Shown here in pieces: positions 18,529 through 28,137 of a stretch of 64,000 nt of DNA. The DNA is from Pseudomonas fluorescens (lineage in GTDB: Bacteria > Pseudomonadota > Gammaproteobacteria > Pseudomonadales > Pseudomonadaceae). The stretch covers positions 1,488,001-1,552,000 of the forward strand of contig NZ_CABVIR010000001.1 in assembly GCF_902498065.1 (NCBI RefSeq). The letters run 5' to 3'. The notes under the pieces were generated by a model. It was given only the letters and a program-made list of their open reading frames with translations. It was not told the origin of the DNA and made no database searches. Within the stretch, counting starts at the first letter, position 1. Every line of letters starts with the position of its first letter. Position numbers and translations under genes: made by a program.

Positions 18529-20496
18529 TCAGGAAGTGGGTGGCGTCAGATCACAGGTACCGATCCCTTGTGTCAGCCCCACCTGCGTATCCGAGAAGCT
18601 GGATGGCACCGGGACGCCACCGATGTCCAGCGTGTAGCGGACTTCACCCTTGCCTATCTGGTTGGTTGCACTCGCCCATGTCGGCAAGATATGAGTGTCA
18701 TAAGGCTCGATAAACCAGAGGAAGCCGGACACGGCCTCATCCGCGGTAATCGGCCCATATGTCACCGTTTTTCCGGCTGCTGGAACATCGACGGGTGTTG
18801 CATAGGTATGTGCTGCCTTCCACTCGAGCTTCACGGTCATACCTGCTTTGAGGTAGTCGCTTGGAGGAATCAGGTACTGGAAGCCGATTTTGGTACCGTC
18901 AAAATGTAATGAGCGGCAAGTCAGCCTGGAATTGAAGAGATCTTGTGGAATAGCCAACGGCAACGTCACGGTAAAGAACGTGATTTCAACTTCGGTGGGT
19001 TCCAACGGTTCCTGAGGGTTGGCAACAGCGGTATTGGTTAGCTGGTAGGTCACCGGCATTGCAGCGTTGTTGCCTGCCCTCCTGATGATGTCCCAATCCA
19101 GTGCAATCTCGATTTCGTCACCAGGATCGTCGGTGGCAGGGTCGACAGAATAGGGAGCACCGATAGCCGTTCCGTCCCAGTACACCTGGATTTTATCTCC
19201 GGCCGTTAGGGGGTCATAGAGTTCGATCCTCGCGACGACAGGCTTGTTCTCATCGTTCGCGACCAGTTTGTTGGCCGTATTGCTGTCGCCGTACACCTCC
19301 AGCGGGAGAAGGGCCGGGTTGCCGGGCTCAGGCTTGGGGTTTTCGGGGCCTGTCGTCGAGAAATCGACCGTGACGTTACCGGTCGCACCGCCCATGGGCA
19401 CCGAGCCACGGTACAGCTTGTATTCCACAGGCGTAATGACCGGCGCTGTCGCTGCGCCGTACTCGTCCCGCATATGCTCCCAGATGACAGAGACACTCAT
19501 CATGTTCGGAGGATTGGAGCCCACCGGTGTCCGGTAAGGAAGCTCCTTGCCCCCCCAACTGATCGCGATCTGATCCGTTGCCTTGGCGTGCAAAATTCTT
19601 AGAAACTCGACGAAGACCCCCTGCAGGGCGTCTGCCCGGTCTATTTTGCCGTCATCTTCATTCTCGGGCACGCTGAGTGCGGGATATGGAAGGGGGGGGA
19701 ACTGGCCGAGTGCCACCGGAATCAAGTCGTAAAGGGAGATGCGGCTTCGATTGCCAGCCTTGTCCACGATCACATAGCCAAAGCAGTAATTACCGTCGAG
19801 CAAGTCTTTTATCAGTGTCACCGGGAACTTGATCTTTCGGTCCGCCGGCAACGGGACCACGGCGATGGGTACGATGTCCTCGGGGTCGTCAGGCAGTTTG
19901 TCTGCAACCACGGTGAAAGCAACCTGGTCGCCCTCCGCCGCACCGGTCCACTCGGGAACTGTCGCTTCCAGCTCTGTTATCCCCGTGAGCGTGGCATCGA
20001 CAATCGGGCCTGTAAACGCAAACGTCAGCTTCTCAGGCGCAGCGGTGCCATTGGGAGGAATCTTGTCGACGAAAACAAGTACGGGCGCGGACTCGCTGGG
20101 TGTCCCGAGATAATTCTCGTGGCGATACCTCAGGTTGAATGCGCCTTCGTTTTCGTCTTTCAATAACCAGTCGGCAGGTATCGTTACTTCGATAGGGAAT
20201 GTGGTCGTGCCAGGAACGTAGCTCGCGGTGTCGACAGTTTCATAGTTGGAAGAGCCAACACGCGCGAGCTGGACTTCTACTGTCTCAACATCTATTGGAT
20301 CCGTTGGAACGGTGGCCCATCTTGGGATTTCCAACGTGATCCCTGTGTCAAGGGATGCACGGGGGAACAGCCCCGCCGGCAAACCGGGTAGTGTGACCGC
20401 GTCCACGACCGGGGGGGTAAACGGATCTGCGTCAGCACGCCCCGGCACTCGTTGGCTCCACGCAGGTAAGGGTTGTTTTCTGCCGTCACTCGCCAT
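18529..20496 (-). CDS. Ig-like beta-sandwich repeat protein (family member 3 of 3)
   Basis: A 655-aa protein with five or six beta-rich repeats. The first (TVEVQLARVG...NYLGTPSESAPVLVFVDKIPP) pairs with the first repeat of the 14462-15955 product. Later repeats carry WTGAAEGDQVAFTV, AKATDQIAISWGG and LTAGDKIQVYWDG, the same GDxIxVxW core seen in the 5412-6929 product. The C-terminus (LTCRSLHFDGTKIGFQYLIPP...GIGTCDLTPPTS) differs from the other two. No signal peptide. The start at 20496 has GGGAGA 8 bases upstream; an ATG 45 bases further up is less likely. G8 (+ strand 19692-19699) and G7 (20411-20417) runs lie inside the gene. The 330 bases upstream of the start hold its promoter region and nothing else recognisable. 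Confidence 0.87.
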   Translation of the reverse strand: MASDGRKQPLPAWSQRVPGRADADPFTPPVVDAVTLPGLPAGLFPRASLDTGITLEIPRWATVPTDPIDVETVEVQLARVGSSNYETVDTASYVPGTTTFPIEVTIPADWLLKDENEGAFNLRYRHENYLGTPSESAPVLVFVDKIPPNGTAAPEKLTFAFTGPIVDATLTGITELEATVPEWTGAAEGDQVAFTVVADKLPDDPEDIVPIAVVPLPADRKIKFPVTLIKDLLDGNYCFGYVIVDKAGNRSRISLYDLIPVALGQFPPLPYPALSVPENEDDGKIDRADALQGVFVEFLRILHAKATDQIAISWGGKELPYRTPVGSNPPNMMSVSVIWEHMRDEYGAATAPVITPVEYKLYRGSVPMGGATGNVTVDFSTTGPENPKPEPGNPALLPLEVYGDSNTANKLVANDENKPVVARIELYDPLTAGDKIQVYWDGTAIGAPYSVDPATDDPGDEIEIALDWDIIRRAGNNAAMPVTYQLTNTAVANPQEPLEPTEVEITFFTVTLPLAIPQDLFNSRLTCRSLHFDGTKIGFQYLIPPSDYLKAGMTVKLEWKAAHTYATPVDVPAAGKTVTYGPITADEAVSGFLWFIEPYDTHILPTWASATNQIGKGEVRYTLDIGGVPVPSSFSDTQVGLTQGIGTCDLTPPTS

Positions 20497-20826
20497 GTTA
20501 TCGCTCTCCCACTCATATCGTTCAAGCCACTGCGAATGCAATGGCAGTCAAAATATCTGTCGGGCAGATCGATACAGTCGGGCACGGCGAGCCGCTCCCC
20601 TCGTTCTGCGAGGCCACTGAGGCCTTGAGCGAATTAAGCAGCAGTTTTTATAATCGCGATACTGTCAGAGTTGACAGGTGGAGATCTGTACAGGGGTTTG
20701 TCAGAAGCGGCAATCGGGTTAACAGCACTGCGTGGCAGGGCTGAAAAACCCGATGATATTCAGGCAGCTTTCGCGGGCAGCGACACCTTCGGCAGATATT
20801 CGCAACTATCACTTCCGAGCCATCGA

Positions 20827-22452
20827 TCAAATCACAAACCGCGCCACCATCGCATTCAAATCCACTGCCAGTCGCGACAATTCGTGGGTGGCGGCGCTGG
20901 TCTGATTGGCCCCGGCAGCGGACTGAGTAGCCAGGTCGCGAATGTTCACCAGGTTGCGGTCCACTTCACGGGACACCTGTGCCTGCTCTTCGGACGCGCT
21001 GGCGATCACCAGGTTGCGTTCGTTGATCAGATGGATCGACTGGGTGATCTGCTCCAGCGCAATGCCAGCGGCACGGGCCATTTCCAGGGTGCTTTGGGTG
21101 CGCTGATTGCTTTGCTGCATTGACGACACCGCCTCCCCCGTGCCGTTCTGAATGCCGGCGACCATCTTCTCGATTTCCTGAGTCGATTGCGCGGTGCGAT
21201 GCGCCAGCGCCCGCACCTCGTCCGCCACCACCGCAAAACCACGCCCGGCTTCACCGGCGCGGGCCGCTTCGATCGCCGCGTTCAGGGCCAGCAGGTTGGT
21301 CTGTTCGGCGATGGCGCGGATCACGTCCAGCACCTTGCCGATGTCGCGGCCCTGAGCCGCCAGGCCTTCGATCATCAGCGAGGTGTTTTGCACGTCGTGG
21401 GTCATGGTCTGGATGGCGTCGACGGTTTCCACCACACGGTCACGACCTTCACGAGCGGCCTGGGTCGACTGGTTCGAGGCTTCGGAAGTCGACACCGCAT
21501 TGCGCGCCACTTCTTCCACGGCGGCGGTCATTTCGTTGACCGCGGTGGCGGCTTGTTCGATTTCGTTGTTTTGCTGTTGCAGGCCGCGGGACGCTTCTTC
21601 GGTCACGGCGCTGAGCTCTTCGGCGGCGGCGCCCAGTTGCGTGGCGGAACCGGCGATCTGCTCGATGGTTTTACGCAGGTTGTCTTGCATGGTGGACAAG
21701 GCGCCGAGCAGGCGGGCCGGTTCGTCCTTGCCATCGATTTCAATGGCCTTGGTCAAGTTACCACCGGCGATGGTTTCCGCTGCCTGCACCGCACGGTTCA
21801 ACGGCGTGACGATGCTGCGGGTCAGCAGCCAGGCCAGCAGCACGGTCATGAGCGCCGCCACCACTGACACCCCGATGATCCCGTTCACGGCGGTGTTGTA
21901 GTTGTCTTCGGCGACGAGCCCTGCTGCCTTGGCGCCCTCGGTGTTGTAAGTCACCAGTCGATTGAGCTGTTCGCCCATCTTGTCGGTGCCGTCCTTGATC
22001 CGTGTGTTGATCAGGTTGCGCATCTCGTCAAGTCTGCTCTGGCGCGACAGGTCCAACATTTCGCGCTGGGCTTGCATGTAATTGTCCAGAGTCGCGCTGA
22101 ACACCTTATACAGCGCCGCTTCGTCCGGGCCCATCGGCAATGCGGCGTAGCTGGCCTGGGCCTTGAGTGCCTTGTCGGTCAACACGCCGATACGGGTTTC
22201 CGCTTCCTGCAAACTGGCCGGCTCGCGATTGACCAGTATGCGGAACGACAGAATGCGCATGCGCAGGATATTTTCGGTGACATTGCCCAGGAACCCGACG
22301 CTGGGCAGTTGGGTGCTGCCCATGTCGATCGAGGACTGGCGGATGATCGACATGCGGTTGACCGCAAACACACCCAGCACAATCACCAGCAAGGCAATGA
22401 AGGCAAAACCCAGGAAAGCTCGAGGCGCGATATTCAGATTACGCAGGGACAT
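20827..22452 (-). CDS. Methyl-accepting chemotaxis protein
   Basis: A 541-aa inner-membrane chemoreceptor that passes ligand signals to CheW/CheA. Transmembrane helix 1 covers about residues 12-32. A periplasmic four-helix-bundle-like sensor spans 33-190 (typical [12 protein letters not shown] and [13 protein letters not shown] segments). Transmembrane helix 2 is at about 191-211, a HAMP domain ([22 protein letters not shown]) follows to about 264, and then comes the cytoplasmic signalling coiled coil. The hairpin tip [19 protein letters not shown] starts near residue 383 and is canonical. Glu/Gln pairs for methylation are present in both flanking helices. It appears monocistronic; the ligand cannot be read from the sequence. 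Confidence 0.95.
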   Translation of the reverse strand: MSLRNLNIAPRAFLGFAFIALLVIVLGVFAVNRMSIIRQSSIDMGSTQLPSVGFLGNVTENILRMRILSFRILVNREPASLQEAETRIGVLTDKALKAQASYAALPMGPDEAALYKVFSATLDNYMQAQREMLDLSRQSRLDEMRNLINTRIKDGTDKMGEQLNRLVTYNTEGAKAAGLVAEDNYNTAVNGIIGVSVVAALMTVLLAWLLTRSIVTPLNRAVQAAETIAGGNLTKAIEIDGKDEPARLLGALSTMQDNLRKTIEQIAGSATQLGAAAEELSAVTEEASRGLQQQNNEIEQAATAVNEMTAAVEEVARNAVSTSEASNQSTQAAREGRDRVVETVDAIQTMTHDVQNTSLMIEGLAAQGRDIGKVLDVIRAIAEQTNLLALNAAIEAARAGEAGRGFAVVADEVRALAHRTAQSTQEIEKMVAGIQNGTGEAVSSMQQSNQRTQSTLEMARAAGIALEQITQSIHLINERNLVIASASEEQAQVSREVDRNLVNIRDLATQSAAGANQTSAATHELSRLAVDLNAMVARFVI

Positions 22453-22672
22453 AGGACGGTACTCGGGTGATAGAGGCTTCGAGCGTCCTTGCCGTAATCA
22501 CTGGCGGGTGGGCGCTGAGGCACACCGTTCAGGTTGGCGCCACTGTTGTAATAGGTTTGTGTGCGCCTGATAGTTGTATCGGCTGGGTTTGAGGATTTCT
22601 GCGGGGGATTTGCGAAATATTTTTTAAGGGATCAAGAGTGCTTCACCCATGAAACACTCAAGAATCACACAA

Positions 22673-22711
22673 ATCCTGTAGGAGCCAGTTTGCTGCGGGC
22701 GCCTACAGGAT
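22673..22711. repeat. REP-like hairpin after the glycerate kinase gene
   Basis: A 10-base perfect stem (ATCCTGTAGG / CCTACAGGAT) around GAGCCAG...GGGCG, of the GTAGGAGC type common between Pseudomonas genes. It lies just past the glycerate kinase stop and may also end its transcript. Confidence 0.7.
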
Positions 22712-22720
22712 CGTGGGGTA

Positions 22721-23863
22721 TCAGGTTTTGCGGGCGGCGAGACGCCAGACCCGGGCAATGTCGCTCGCCCGTTCACACAACAATCGGGGGGCCTCGGCAC
22801 AGGCCTGTTCCAGCGTCATCGGCCCGCTCACGACGGCAAACGCGGCATCGATGCCATGCTCGTATAAGGCCTGATAGCCCTCACCCAAGGTGCCGGCGAT
22901 GACGATCACCGGCACGCCGTGTTGCCGCGCGATCTGCGCAACACCAAAGGGTGTCTTGCCACGCAGGGTCTGCGCATCGAAACGGCCTTCGCCGGTGATC
23001 ACCAGGTCTGCGTCCATCACTGCCTCGGCCAGGCCGACCAGTTCGGCGACCACTTCCACCCCGGCCTTGAACTGCGCACCGAGGAAGGCCTTGGCGGCAA
23101 ACCCCAGGCCGCCCGCCGCGCCGCTGCCCGGTTCGTCGCTGACGTCTTTGTTGAGGGTTCGTGCGCACAGTTCGGCAAAGTGCCCGAGCGCGCGATCCAG
23201 TTGCTCGACCTGCGAGGGCGTTGCGCCTTTTTGCGGACCGAAAATCGCTGAGGCGCCGTGGGGGCCGCACAGTGGATTGTTGACGTCGGCGGCAATGTCG
23301 AAACGCACCTCGGCCAGACGCGGATCGATGTCGCTCAGATCGATGCGGGCCAGTTGCGTCAGCGCCAACCCGCCGGGTGCCAGGGTTTGGCCTTGAGCAT
23401 CGAGTAGTTTCACGCCCAGCGCTTGCATTGCCCCTGCGCCTGCGTCGTTGGTGGCGCTGCCGCCGATGGCGAGAATGACTCGCTGCGCACCGGCGTCGAG
23501 CGCGGTGCGGATCAGTTCACCGGTGCCGAACGTACTGCTGATGCAGGCATCGCGCTGGTCCACCGCAACCAGCTGCAAACCGCTGGCTTCTGCCATTTCG
23601 ATGATCGCGGTGTGACTGTCGGGCAACCAACCCCACGCCGCATCGACCGCTACGCCGAGCGGCCCGCGAACGGTGGTCCGGCGCAGTTCGCCATCGCATG
23701 CTGCCAGAATCGACTCGACCGTACCTTCGCCGCCATCGGCCATCGGGCATTTGACCAGTTGCGCATTGGGCCAGACTTCAACCAGACCAAGGGCAATGGC
23801 ATCGGCCACGCCTTGTGCACTCAGGCTGTCCTTGAACGAATCGGGGGCGATGACGATTTTCAT
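22721..23863 (-). CDS. garK: Glycerate 2-kinase
   Basis: A 380-aa member of the GarK/GlxK glycerate kinase family, which phosphorylates D-glycerate with ATP to 2-phosphoglycerate in the cytoplasm. Recognised by the start MKIVIAPDSFKDSLSA, the CPMADGGEGT motif near residue 40, the AIGGSATNDAGAG motif, and DLVITGEGRFDAQTLRGK with the conserved GRFD near residue 290. Length is normal. It is encoded on the same strand as the CdaR-type regulator 270 bases upstream and is close to the divergent MFS transporter, a grouping usual for use of glucarate, galactarate or glycerate. The symbol could equally be glxK. Confidence 0.92.
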   Translation of the reverse strand: MKIVIAPDSFKDSLSAQGVADAIALGLVEVWPNAQLVKCPMADGGEGTVESILAACDGELRRTTVRGPLGVAVDAAWGWLPDSHTAIIEMAEASGLQLVAVDQRDACISSTFGTGELIRTALDAGAQRVILAIGGSATNDAGAGAMQALGVKLLDAQGQTLAPGGLALTQLARIDLSDIDPRLAEVRFDIAADVNNPLCGPHGASAIFGPQKGATPSQVEQLDRALGHFAELCARTLNKDVSDEPGSGAAGGLGFAAKAFLGAQFKAGVEVVAELVGLAEAVMDADLVITGEGRFDAQTLRGKTPFGVAQIARQHGVPVIVIAGTLGEGYQALYEHGIDAAFAVVSGPMTLEQACAEAPRLLCERASDIARVWRLAARKT

Positions 23864-24008
23864 GCGAATTCTCCAGTTCCAATGCCCTCATGCTGCCAGC
23901 CGGCCTGAACAATAACGCCAGTCCGCTGCACAAGCGGCATGGTGGATTATTGTTCATTTCTACAAAGGCTTTGATCCAGTCAGCATTGATGTTGGATGTG
24001 AGGGCCTC

Positions 24009-24113
24009 ATCGCTAGCAGGCTAGCTCCCACAGGGGATCTTCAGTGACCACAAAATTGAAGAGCGAACAGAATCAAATGTGGGAGCGAGCCTGCTCGCGA
24101 AAGCGTCCTTGAG
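24009..24113. repeat. Pair of REP sequences
   Basis: Two divergently oriented REP cores, CGCTAGCAGGCTAGCTCCCAC and GTGGGAGCGAGCCTGCTCGC, about 45 bases apart between the glycerate kinase and CdaR-type genes. They form a REPIN-like unit. The remainder of the gap shows no gene. Confidence 0.85.
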
Positions 24114-24133
24114 ATCGCCATCGCCAGCGGCTC

Positions 24134-25261
24134 CTACAAAGGCGCGGGCGCGTCAGTTTGCGGAAGCAGTTGCACACCGAGATAAAGGGCAAGCATGCCA
24201 TCGAGCCTCAACGGATCGACGCCGCTGAGCTCGGCAATCCGCTCCATTCGGTAACGCAAACTGTTGCGGTGAATGCCCAGCGCATCGGCGCAGGCCTGGC
24301 TCTGGCCATCGTGATCGCACCAACTGCGCAAGGTCGCCAGCAGTTGACCGTTGCCGTCCTTGGCGATGACTTTGCGCAAAGGCGTGAGCAATTCGTCCAG
24401 CGCATCGTCGTTGCGATGGCGCCAGAGCATCACCGGCAATCGATAACGGGTCAGCGTCAGCAGACGTGAATGCGGCAACACATCGCGCCCGTAGGCGAGC
24501 AAGTCGCCGACCCGGCGATAGCAACGACGCAAGCCCGACAACCCCTCGGCCTGCCCGCCCACGGCGATGCGCAAGATATTCCAGCCGAGGCCGTCGAGTT
24601 TTTCCAGCAGACGGTCGTTCTCGATCGCCTGGTTTGCCGGTCGGCACCACAGCAACGACGACTTGGCCGAACTCACGCACCAACTGTCCGGGTAGCGCGA
24701 GGTCAACCAGGCGCTGAGTGCGTCGACGGTTTGCCCCGGACCGTGCTCCATCCCCAGCTCAAACAGATACGGCACCCGCGTCAGTTGCGGTTTGAGCCCA
24801 AGCTGCTGCGCCTCATCGATCAGGCGCGGTGAATCCCCGGACTCGCTCAACAGCAACGCCAACAAATCATCGCAACGCTGGCGCCGCCATTGCTGCTCGG
24901 CCTGCTGATTGCGCTGGCCCACCAGCATCTCGGCGGTCATGCGCACCAGTTCGGCGTAGGTGCGCAATTGCTCGGGTTCGCCGGTGATGCCGAGCACGCC
25001 AATCAGCCGTTGATCGAGCAACAGCGGCAGGTTGATGCCGGGCTGCACGCCTTTGAGGTGGATAGCGGTTTGCGCATCGATTTCCACCACGCGCCCGTTG
25101 GCCAGCACCAGTTGCGCGCCTTCGTGCCGGGTGTTGACTCGCTCCGGCTCACCGCTGCCGAGTATCAACCCCTGGCTGTCCATGACGTTGACGTTGTACG
25201 GCAGGATGGCCATCGCCCGGTCGACGATGTCCTGGGCCAGGTCGTGATCGAGTTCGAACAT
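24134..25261 (-). CDS. cdaR: CdaR-type sugar-diacid transcriptional regulator
   Basis: A 375-aa regulator of the CdaR (sdaR) family. The N-terminal diacid recognition domain covers about residues 1-135 (LAQDIVDRAMAILPYNVNVMDSQG, then GLILGSGEPERVNTRHEGA and LIGVLGITGEPEQL). The C-terminus carries the PucR-type helix-turn-helix (GIHRNSLRYRMERIAELSGVDP, near residue 330-350). In E. coli CdaR activates glucarate, galactarate and glycerate genes, including garK; the same pairing here suggests it controls the adjacent glycerate kinase and divergent MFS transporter genes, which is inference. Its start lies 161 bases from the transporter start on the other strand, leaving room for a shared control region. 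Confidence 0.93.
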   Translation of the reverse strand: MFELDHDLAQDIVDRAMAILPYNVNVMDSQGLILGSGEPERVNTRHEGAQLVLANGRVVEIDAQTAIHLKGVQPGINLPLLLDQRLIGVLGITGEPEQLRTYAELVRMTAEMLVGQRNQQAEQQWRRQRCDDLLALLLSESGDSPRLIDEAQQLGLKPQLTRVPYLFELGMEHGPGQTVDALSAWLTSRYPDSWCVSSAKSSLLWCRPANQAIENDRLLEKLDGLGWNILRIAVGGQAEGLSGLRRCYRRVGDLLAYGRDVLPHSRLLTLTRYRLPVMLWRHRNDDALDELLTPLRKVIAKDGNGQLLATLRSWCDHDGQSQACADALGIHRNSLRYRMERIAELSGVDPLRLDGMLALYLGVQLLPQTDAPAPL

Positions 25262-25422
25262 GGTGGTGGTCCTTGAAAACGCGGTTGTTCACCCGCACAG
25301 GGCTTGGTGGCAAACCCTGTGCTCAGGCACAAAGACAGCAGCCCTGAGGGTGGTCGAGACTCTCAGGGCGATCAACGTTACCCTTTGCATCGCAAAAAAT
25401 CATAATAAAGAGAGAGCCCGCC

Positions 25423-26733
25423 ATGTCACAGAGCGCCGCCGCTACCCAGGCCATCGTTGACGAAAAAAATGCCGTCTACAAACGCATCACCCTGCGTTTG
25501 ATCCCCTTCATTTTCATCTGCTACCTGTTCAACTACCTCGACCGGGTGAACGTTGGATTTGCCAAGCTGCAGATGCTCGATGCACTGAAATTCAGCGAAA
25601 CCGTGTACGGCCTCGGTGCCGGGATCTTCTTTATCGGCTACGTGCTGTGCGGCGTGCCCAGCAACCTGGCGTTGACCCGATTCGGCCCGCGCCGCTGGAT
25701 CGCACTGATGATGATCGTCTGGGGCACGCTGTCGACCTGCCTGCTGTTCGTCACCACCCCGACCGAGTTCTACACTTTGCGCCTGTTCACCGGCGCGGCC
25801 GAAGCCGGGTTCTTCCCGGGCGTGGTGTTGTACCTCTCGCAGTGGTTCCCGACCTTCCGCCGTGGCCGCATCATGGCGCTGTTCATGTCGGCAATCCCGG
25901 TGTCCGGCCTGCTCGGTAGCCCGTTCTCTGGCTGGATCCTCAACCACTTCGCCGCCGGCCAGGGCGGTCTGGCCGGCTGGCAGTGGATGTTCTTGCTCCA
26001 AGGCATCCCGACCGTAATCCTCGGCGCCCTCGCCTACTTCCTGCTCAGCGACAGTTACGCCAACGCCAAATGGCTCACGCCGTTCGAGCGCTCGGTGCTG
26101 GAAGCCGACCATGCCGAAGACCTCGCCAACAAACCGAAAACCACCACCGACTCGCTGCTGGCGGTGTTCAAGAACCCGGCGATCTGGGCGTTCGGCCTGA
26201 TTTACTTCTGCATTCAGAGCGGCGTGTACGCGATCAACTTCTGGCTGCCGTCGATCATCAAGAACCTGGGCTTCAGCGATAACCTGGTGATTGGCTGGTT
26301 GAGTGCGATCCCGTACCTGCTGGCGGCCGTGTTCATGTTGATGGTCGGCCGCTCGGCGGATTTGCGCAAAGAACGTCGCTGGCATTTGGTGGTGCCGATG
26401 TTGATGGGCGCGGTGGGCCTGCTGATCGCGGTGAACTTCGCCACCACGCCCGCCATCGCGATCCTAGGCCTGACCATCGCTACCATGGGCGCCCTCACCG
26501 GCCTGCCGATGTTCTGGCCGGTGCCGACCGCACTGCTGAGCGCCGGCGCTGCGGCGGGTGGTCTGGCGTTGATCAACTCCATGGGCCAGATGGCCGGTTT
26601 CCTCAGCCCGTACCTGGTGGGTTGGGTCAAGGACAGCACCGGTTCGACCGATGCCGCGCTTTACTTGCTGGCGGGCGTGATTGTCTGCGGCAGCTTGCTG
26701 GCATTGCGCATGACCCGCACCTTGCGCGCTTAA
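25423..26733 (+). CDS. MFS transporter of the anion:cation symporter family (glucarate/galactonate type)
   Basis: A 436-aa inner-membrane transporter with twelve predicted helices. The family signature NYLDRVNVGFAKLQML follows the first helix at about residues 40-55, and RFGPRRW marks the loop 2-3 motif. Related carriers (GudP, GarP, DgoT) import sugar acids with protons. Context supports a sugar-acid substrate: a CdaR-type regulator is divergent and a glycerate kinase lies beyond it. ATG 25423 has an AAAGAGAGAG purine-rich site upstream. Exact substrate not determinable. Confidence 0.9.
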   Translation: MSQSAAATQAIVDEKNAVYKRITLRLIPFIFICYLFNYLDRVNVGFAKLQMLDALKFSETVYGLGAGIFFIGYVLCGVPSNLALTRFGPRRWIALMMIVWGTLSTCLLFVTTPTEFYTLRLFTGAAEAGFFPGVVLYLSQWFPTFRRGRIMALFMSAIPVSGLLGSPFSGWILNHFAAGQGGLAGWQWMFLLQGIPTVILGALAYFLLSDSYANAKWLTPFERSVLEADHAEDLANKPKTTTDSLLAVFKNPAIWAFGLIYFCIQSGVYAINFWLPSIIKNLGFSDNLVIGWLSAIPYLLAAVFMLMVGRSADLRKERRWHLVVPMLMGAVGLLIAVNFATTPAIAILGLTIATMGALTGLPMFWPVPTALLSAGAAAGGLALINSMGQMAGFLSPYLVGWVKDSTGSTDAALYLLAGVIVCGSLLALRMTRTLRA

Positions 26734-26747
26734 GCACCGCAAAACCC

Positions 26748-26838
26748 CTGTGGGAGCTAGCCTGCTAGCGATGGCTGAATGTCAGTCAGCATTGATGTTG
26801 CTGACAAACCGCCATCGCTAGCAGGCCAGCTCCCACAT
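26748..26838. repeat. REPIN (two inverted REP cores)
   Basis: Inverted REP cores GTGGGAGCTAGCCTGCTAGCG and CGCTAGCAGGCCAGCTCCCAC enclose about 45 bases between the MFS and aldo/keto reductase genes; able to form a long hairpin. Confidence 0.88.
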
Positions 26839-26928
26839 TTGTTCCGGGGATGTTTGAGATTTGCGTTTGCTCCCTGTCACAGTTCTGGTATTTGATTGAG
26901 CCTTTCCCACCGGTAAAAGGATTTCGTC

Positions 26929-27942
26929 ATGAGCTATCGCACGTTGGGTCATTCGGGTTTGCAGGTGTCCACCCTGACCCTCGGCACCATGATGTTCGGC
27001 GAACAGACCAGCACCGAAGATTCCCTGCGGATCATCGACAAGGCCTGGGACCAAGGCATCAATTTCATCGACACCGCCGACGTCTACACGGGCGGCCGCT
27101 CCGAGGAAATCGTCGGTGAGGCGATTGCCGGCAACCGCCACGAATGGGTGCTCGCCACCAAGGTCGGTTTCGGCCCGGTGGACGGCGTGCCGAACCGCAG
27201 CGGCCTGAGCCGCAAGCACATCTTCAATGGCATCGATGCCAGCCTGACGCGCCTCGGCACCGACTACCTCGACATCTATTACCTGCACCGCGAAGACCAC
27301 AACACGCCGTTGGAAGTGACCGTGTCGGCCATCGGCGACCTGATCCGCCAGGGCAAAATTCGCTACTGGGGGTTGTCGAACTATCGCGGCTGGCGCATCG
27401 CAGAGGTCATTCGCGTGGCCGACAAACTGGGTGTCGACCGCCCTGTCATCAGCCAGCCGCTGTACAACATCGTCAACCGTCAAGCCGAAAACGAACAGAT
27501 CACCGCCGCGCAGAACTACGGTTTGGGCGTGGTGCCTTACAGCCCGCTCGCGCGCGGCGTACTCAGCGGCAAATATGCGCCGGATGTAAAACCGGATGCC
27601 GACAGCCGCGCCGGGCGCGCCGACAAACGTATTCTGGAAACCGAATGGCGCGTCGAATCCCTGCGCATCGCCCAACAGATCCAGCAATACACCCAGGACC
27701 GCGGCGTCGGTATCGTCGAGTTCGCGATTGCCTGGGTGCTGAACAACAGCGCCGTGACCTCGGCCATTGTCGGGCCGCGCACGGAAGCGCAATGGGATGC
27801 CTACACTAAAGCCCAAGCGGTGAAGATCACGGCGCAAGATGAGGCGTTTATCGATTCGCTGGTGACACCGGGGCATGCGTCCACGCCGGGGTTCAATGAT
27901 GTGAGCCATTTCGTGTCGGGCCGTAAGCCCCGCAACACCTGA
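26929..27942 (+). CDS. Aldo/keto reductase
   Basis: A 337-aa NADPH-dependent oxidoreductase of the AKR superfamily (TIM barrel, cytoplasmic). The catalytic tetrad is visible: Asp and Tyr in FIDTADVYTGGRSEE (about residues 45-60), Lys in VLATKVGF (about 85) and His in YYLHRED (about 119). The cofactor loop VPYSPLARGVLSGKY is also present, as is the nucleotide-binding stretch near IVGPRTEAQ. Length is normal for the YajO/YghZ-like group. It appears monocistronic, between two REPINs. The substrate cannot be assigned from sequence. Confidence 0.93.
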   Translation: MSYRTLGHSGLQVSTLTLGTMMFGEQTSTEDSLRIIDKAWDQGINFIDTADVYTGGRSEEIVGEAIAGNRHEWVLATKVGFGPVDGVPNRSGLSRKHIFNGIDASLTRLGTDYLDIYYLHREDHNTPLEVTVSAIGDLIRQGKIRYWGLSNYRGWRIAEVIRVADKLGVDRPVISQPLYNIVNRQAENEQITAAQNYGLGVVPYSPLARGVLSGKYAPDVKPDADSRAGRADKRILETEWRVESLRIAQQIQQYTQDRGVGIVEFAIAWVLNNSAVTSAIVGPRTEAQWDAYTKAQAVKITAQDEAFIDSLVTPGHASTPGFNDVSHFVSGRKPRNT

Positions 27943-27958
27943 AGCAACACAGACCTAA

Positions 27959-28049
27959 TGTGGGAGCGAGCCTGCTCGCGATAGCGCCAGATCAGTCAAC
28001 CGGGATGTTGAATGTCAGGCACTCATCGCGAGCAGGCTCGCTCCCACAA
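27959..28049. repeat. REPIN (two inverted REP cores)
   Basis: GTGGGAGCGAGCCTGCTCGC and its inverse GCGAGCAGGCTCGCTCCCAC about 50 bases apart, between the aldo/keto reductase and rarD genes. Nearly the same unit recurs at 29035-29126. Confidence 0.9.
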
Positions 28050-28137
28050 TGGATCGGTGTTGATCGATCGGACAATATTCGACCGTAAAACCACGTATCC
28101 TCCGCCCCCGTTTCACCTTCAACTTCGCGAGGACAGT

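Noticed and set aside
26818..27909. 363-aa frame on the minus strand opposite the aldo/keto reductase
   Set aside because: Shadow; the + strand gene has the complete AKR tetrad.
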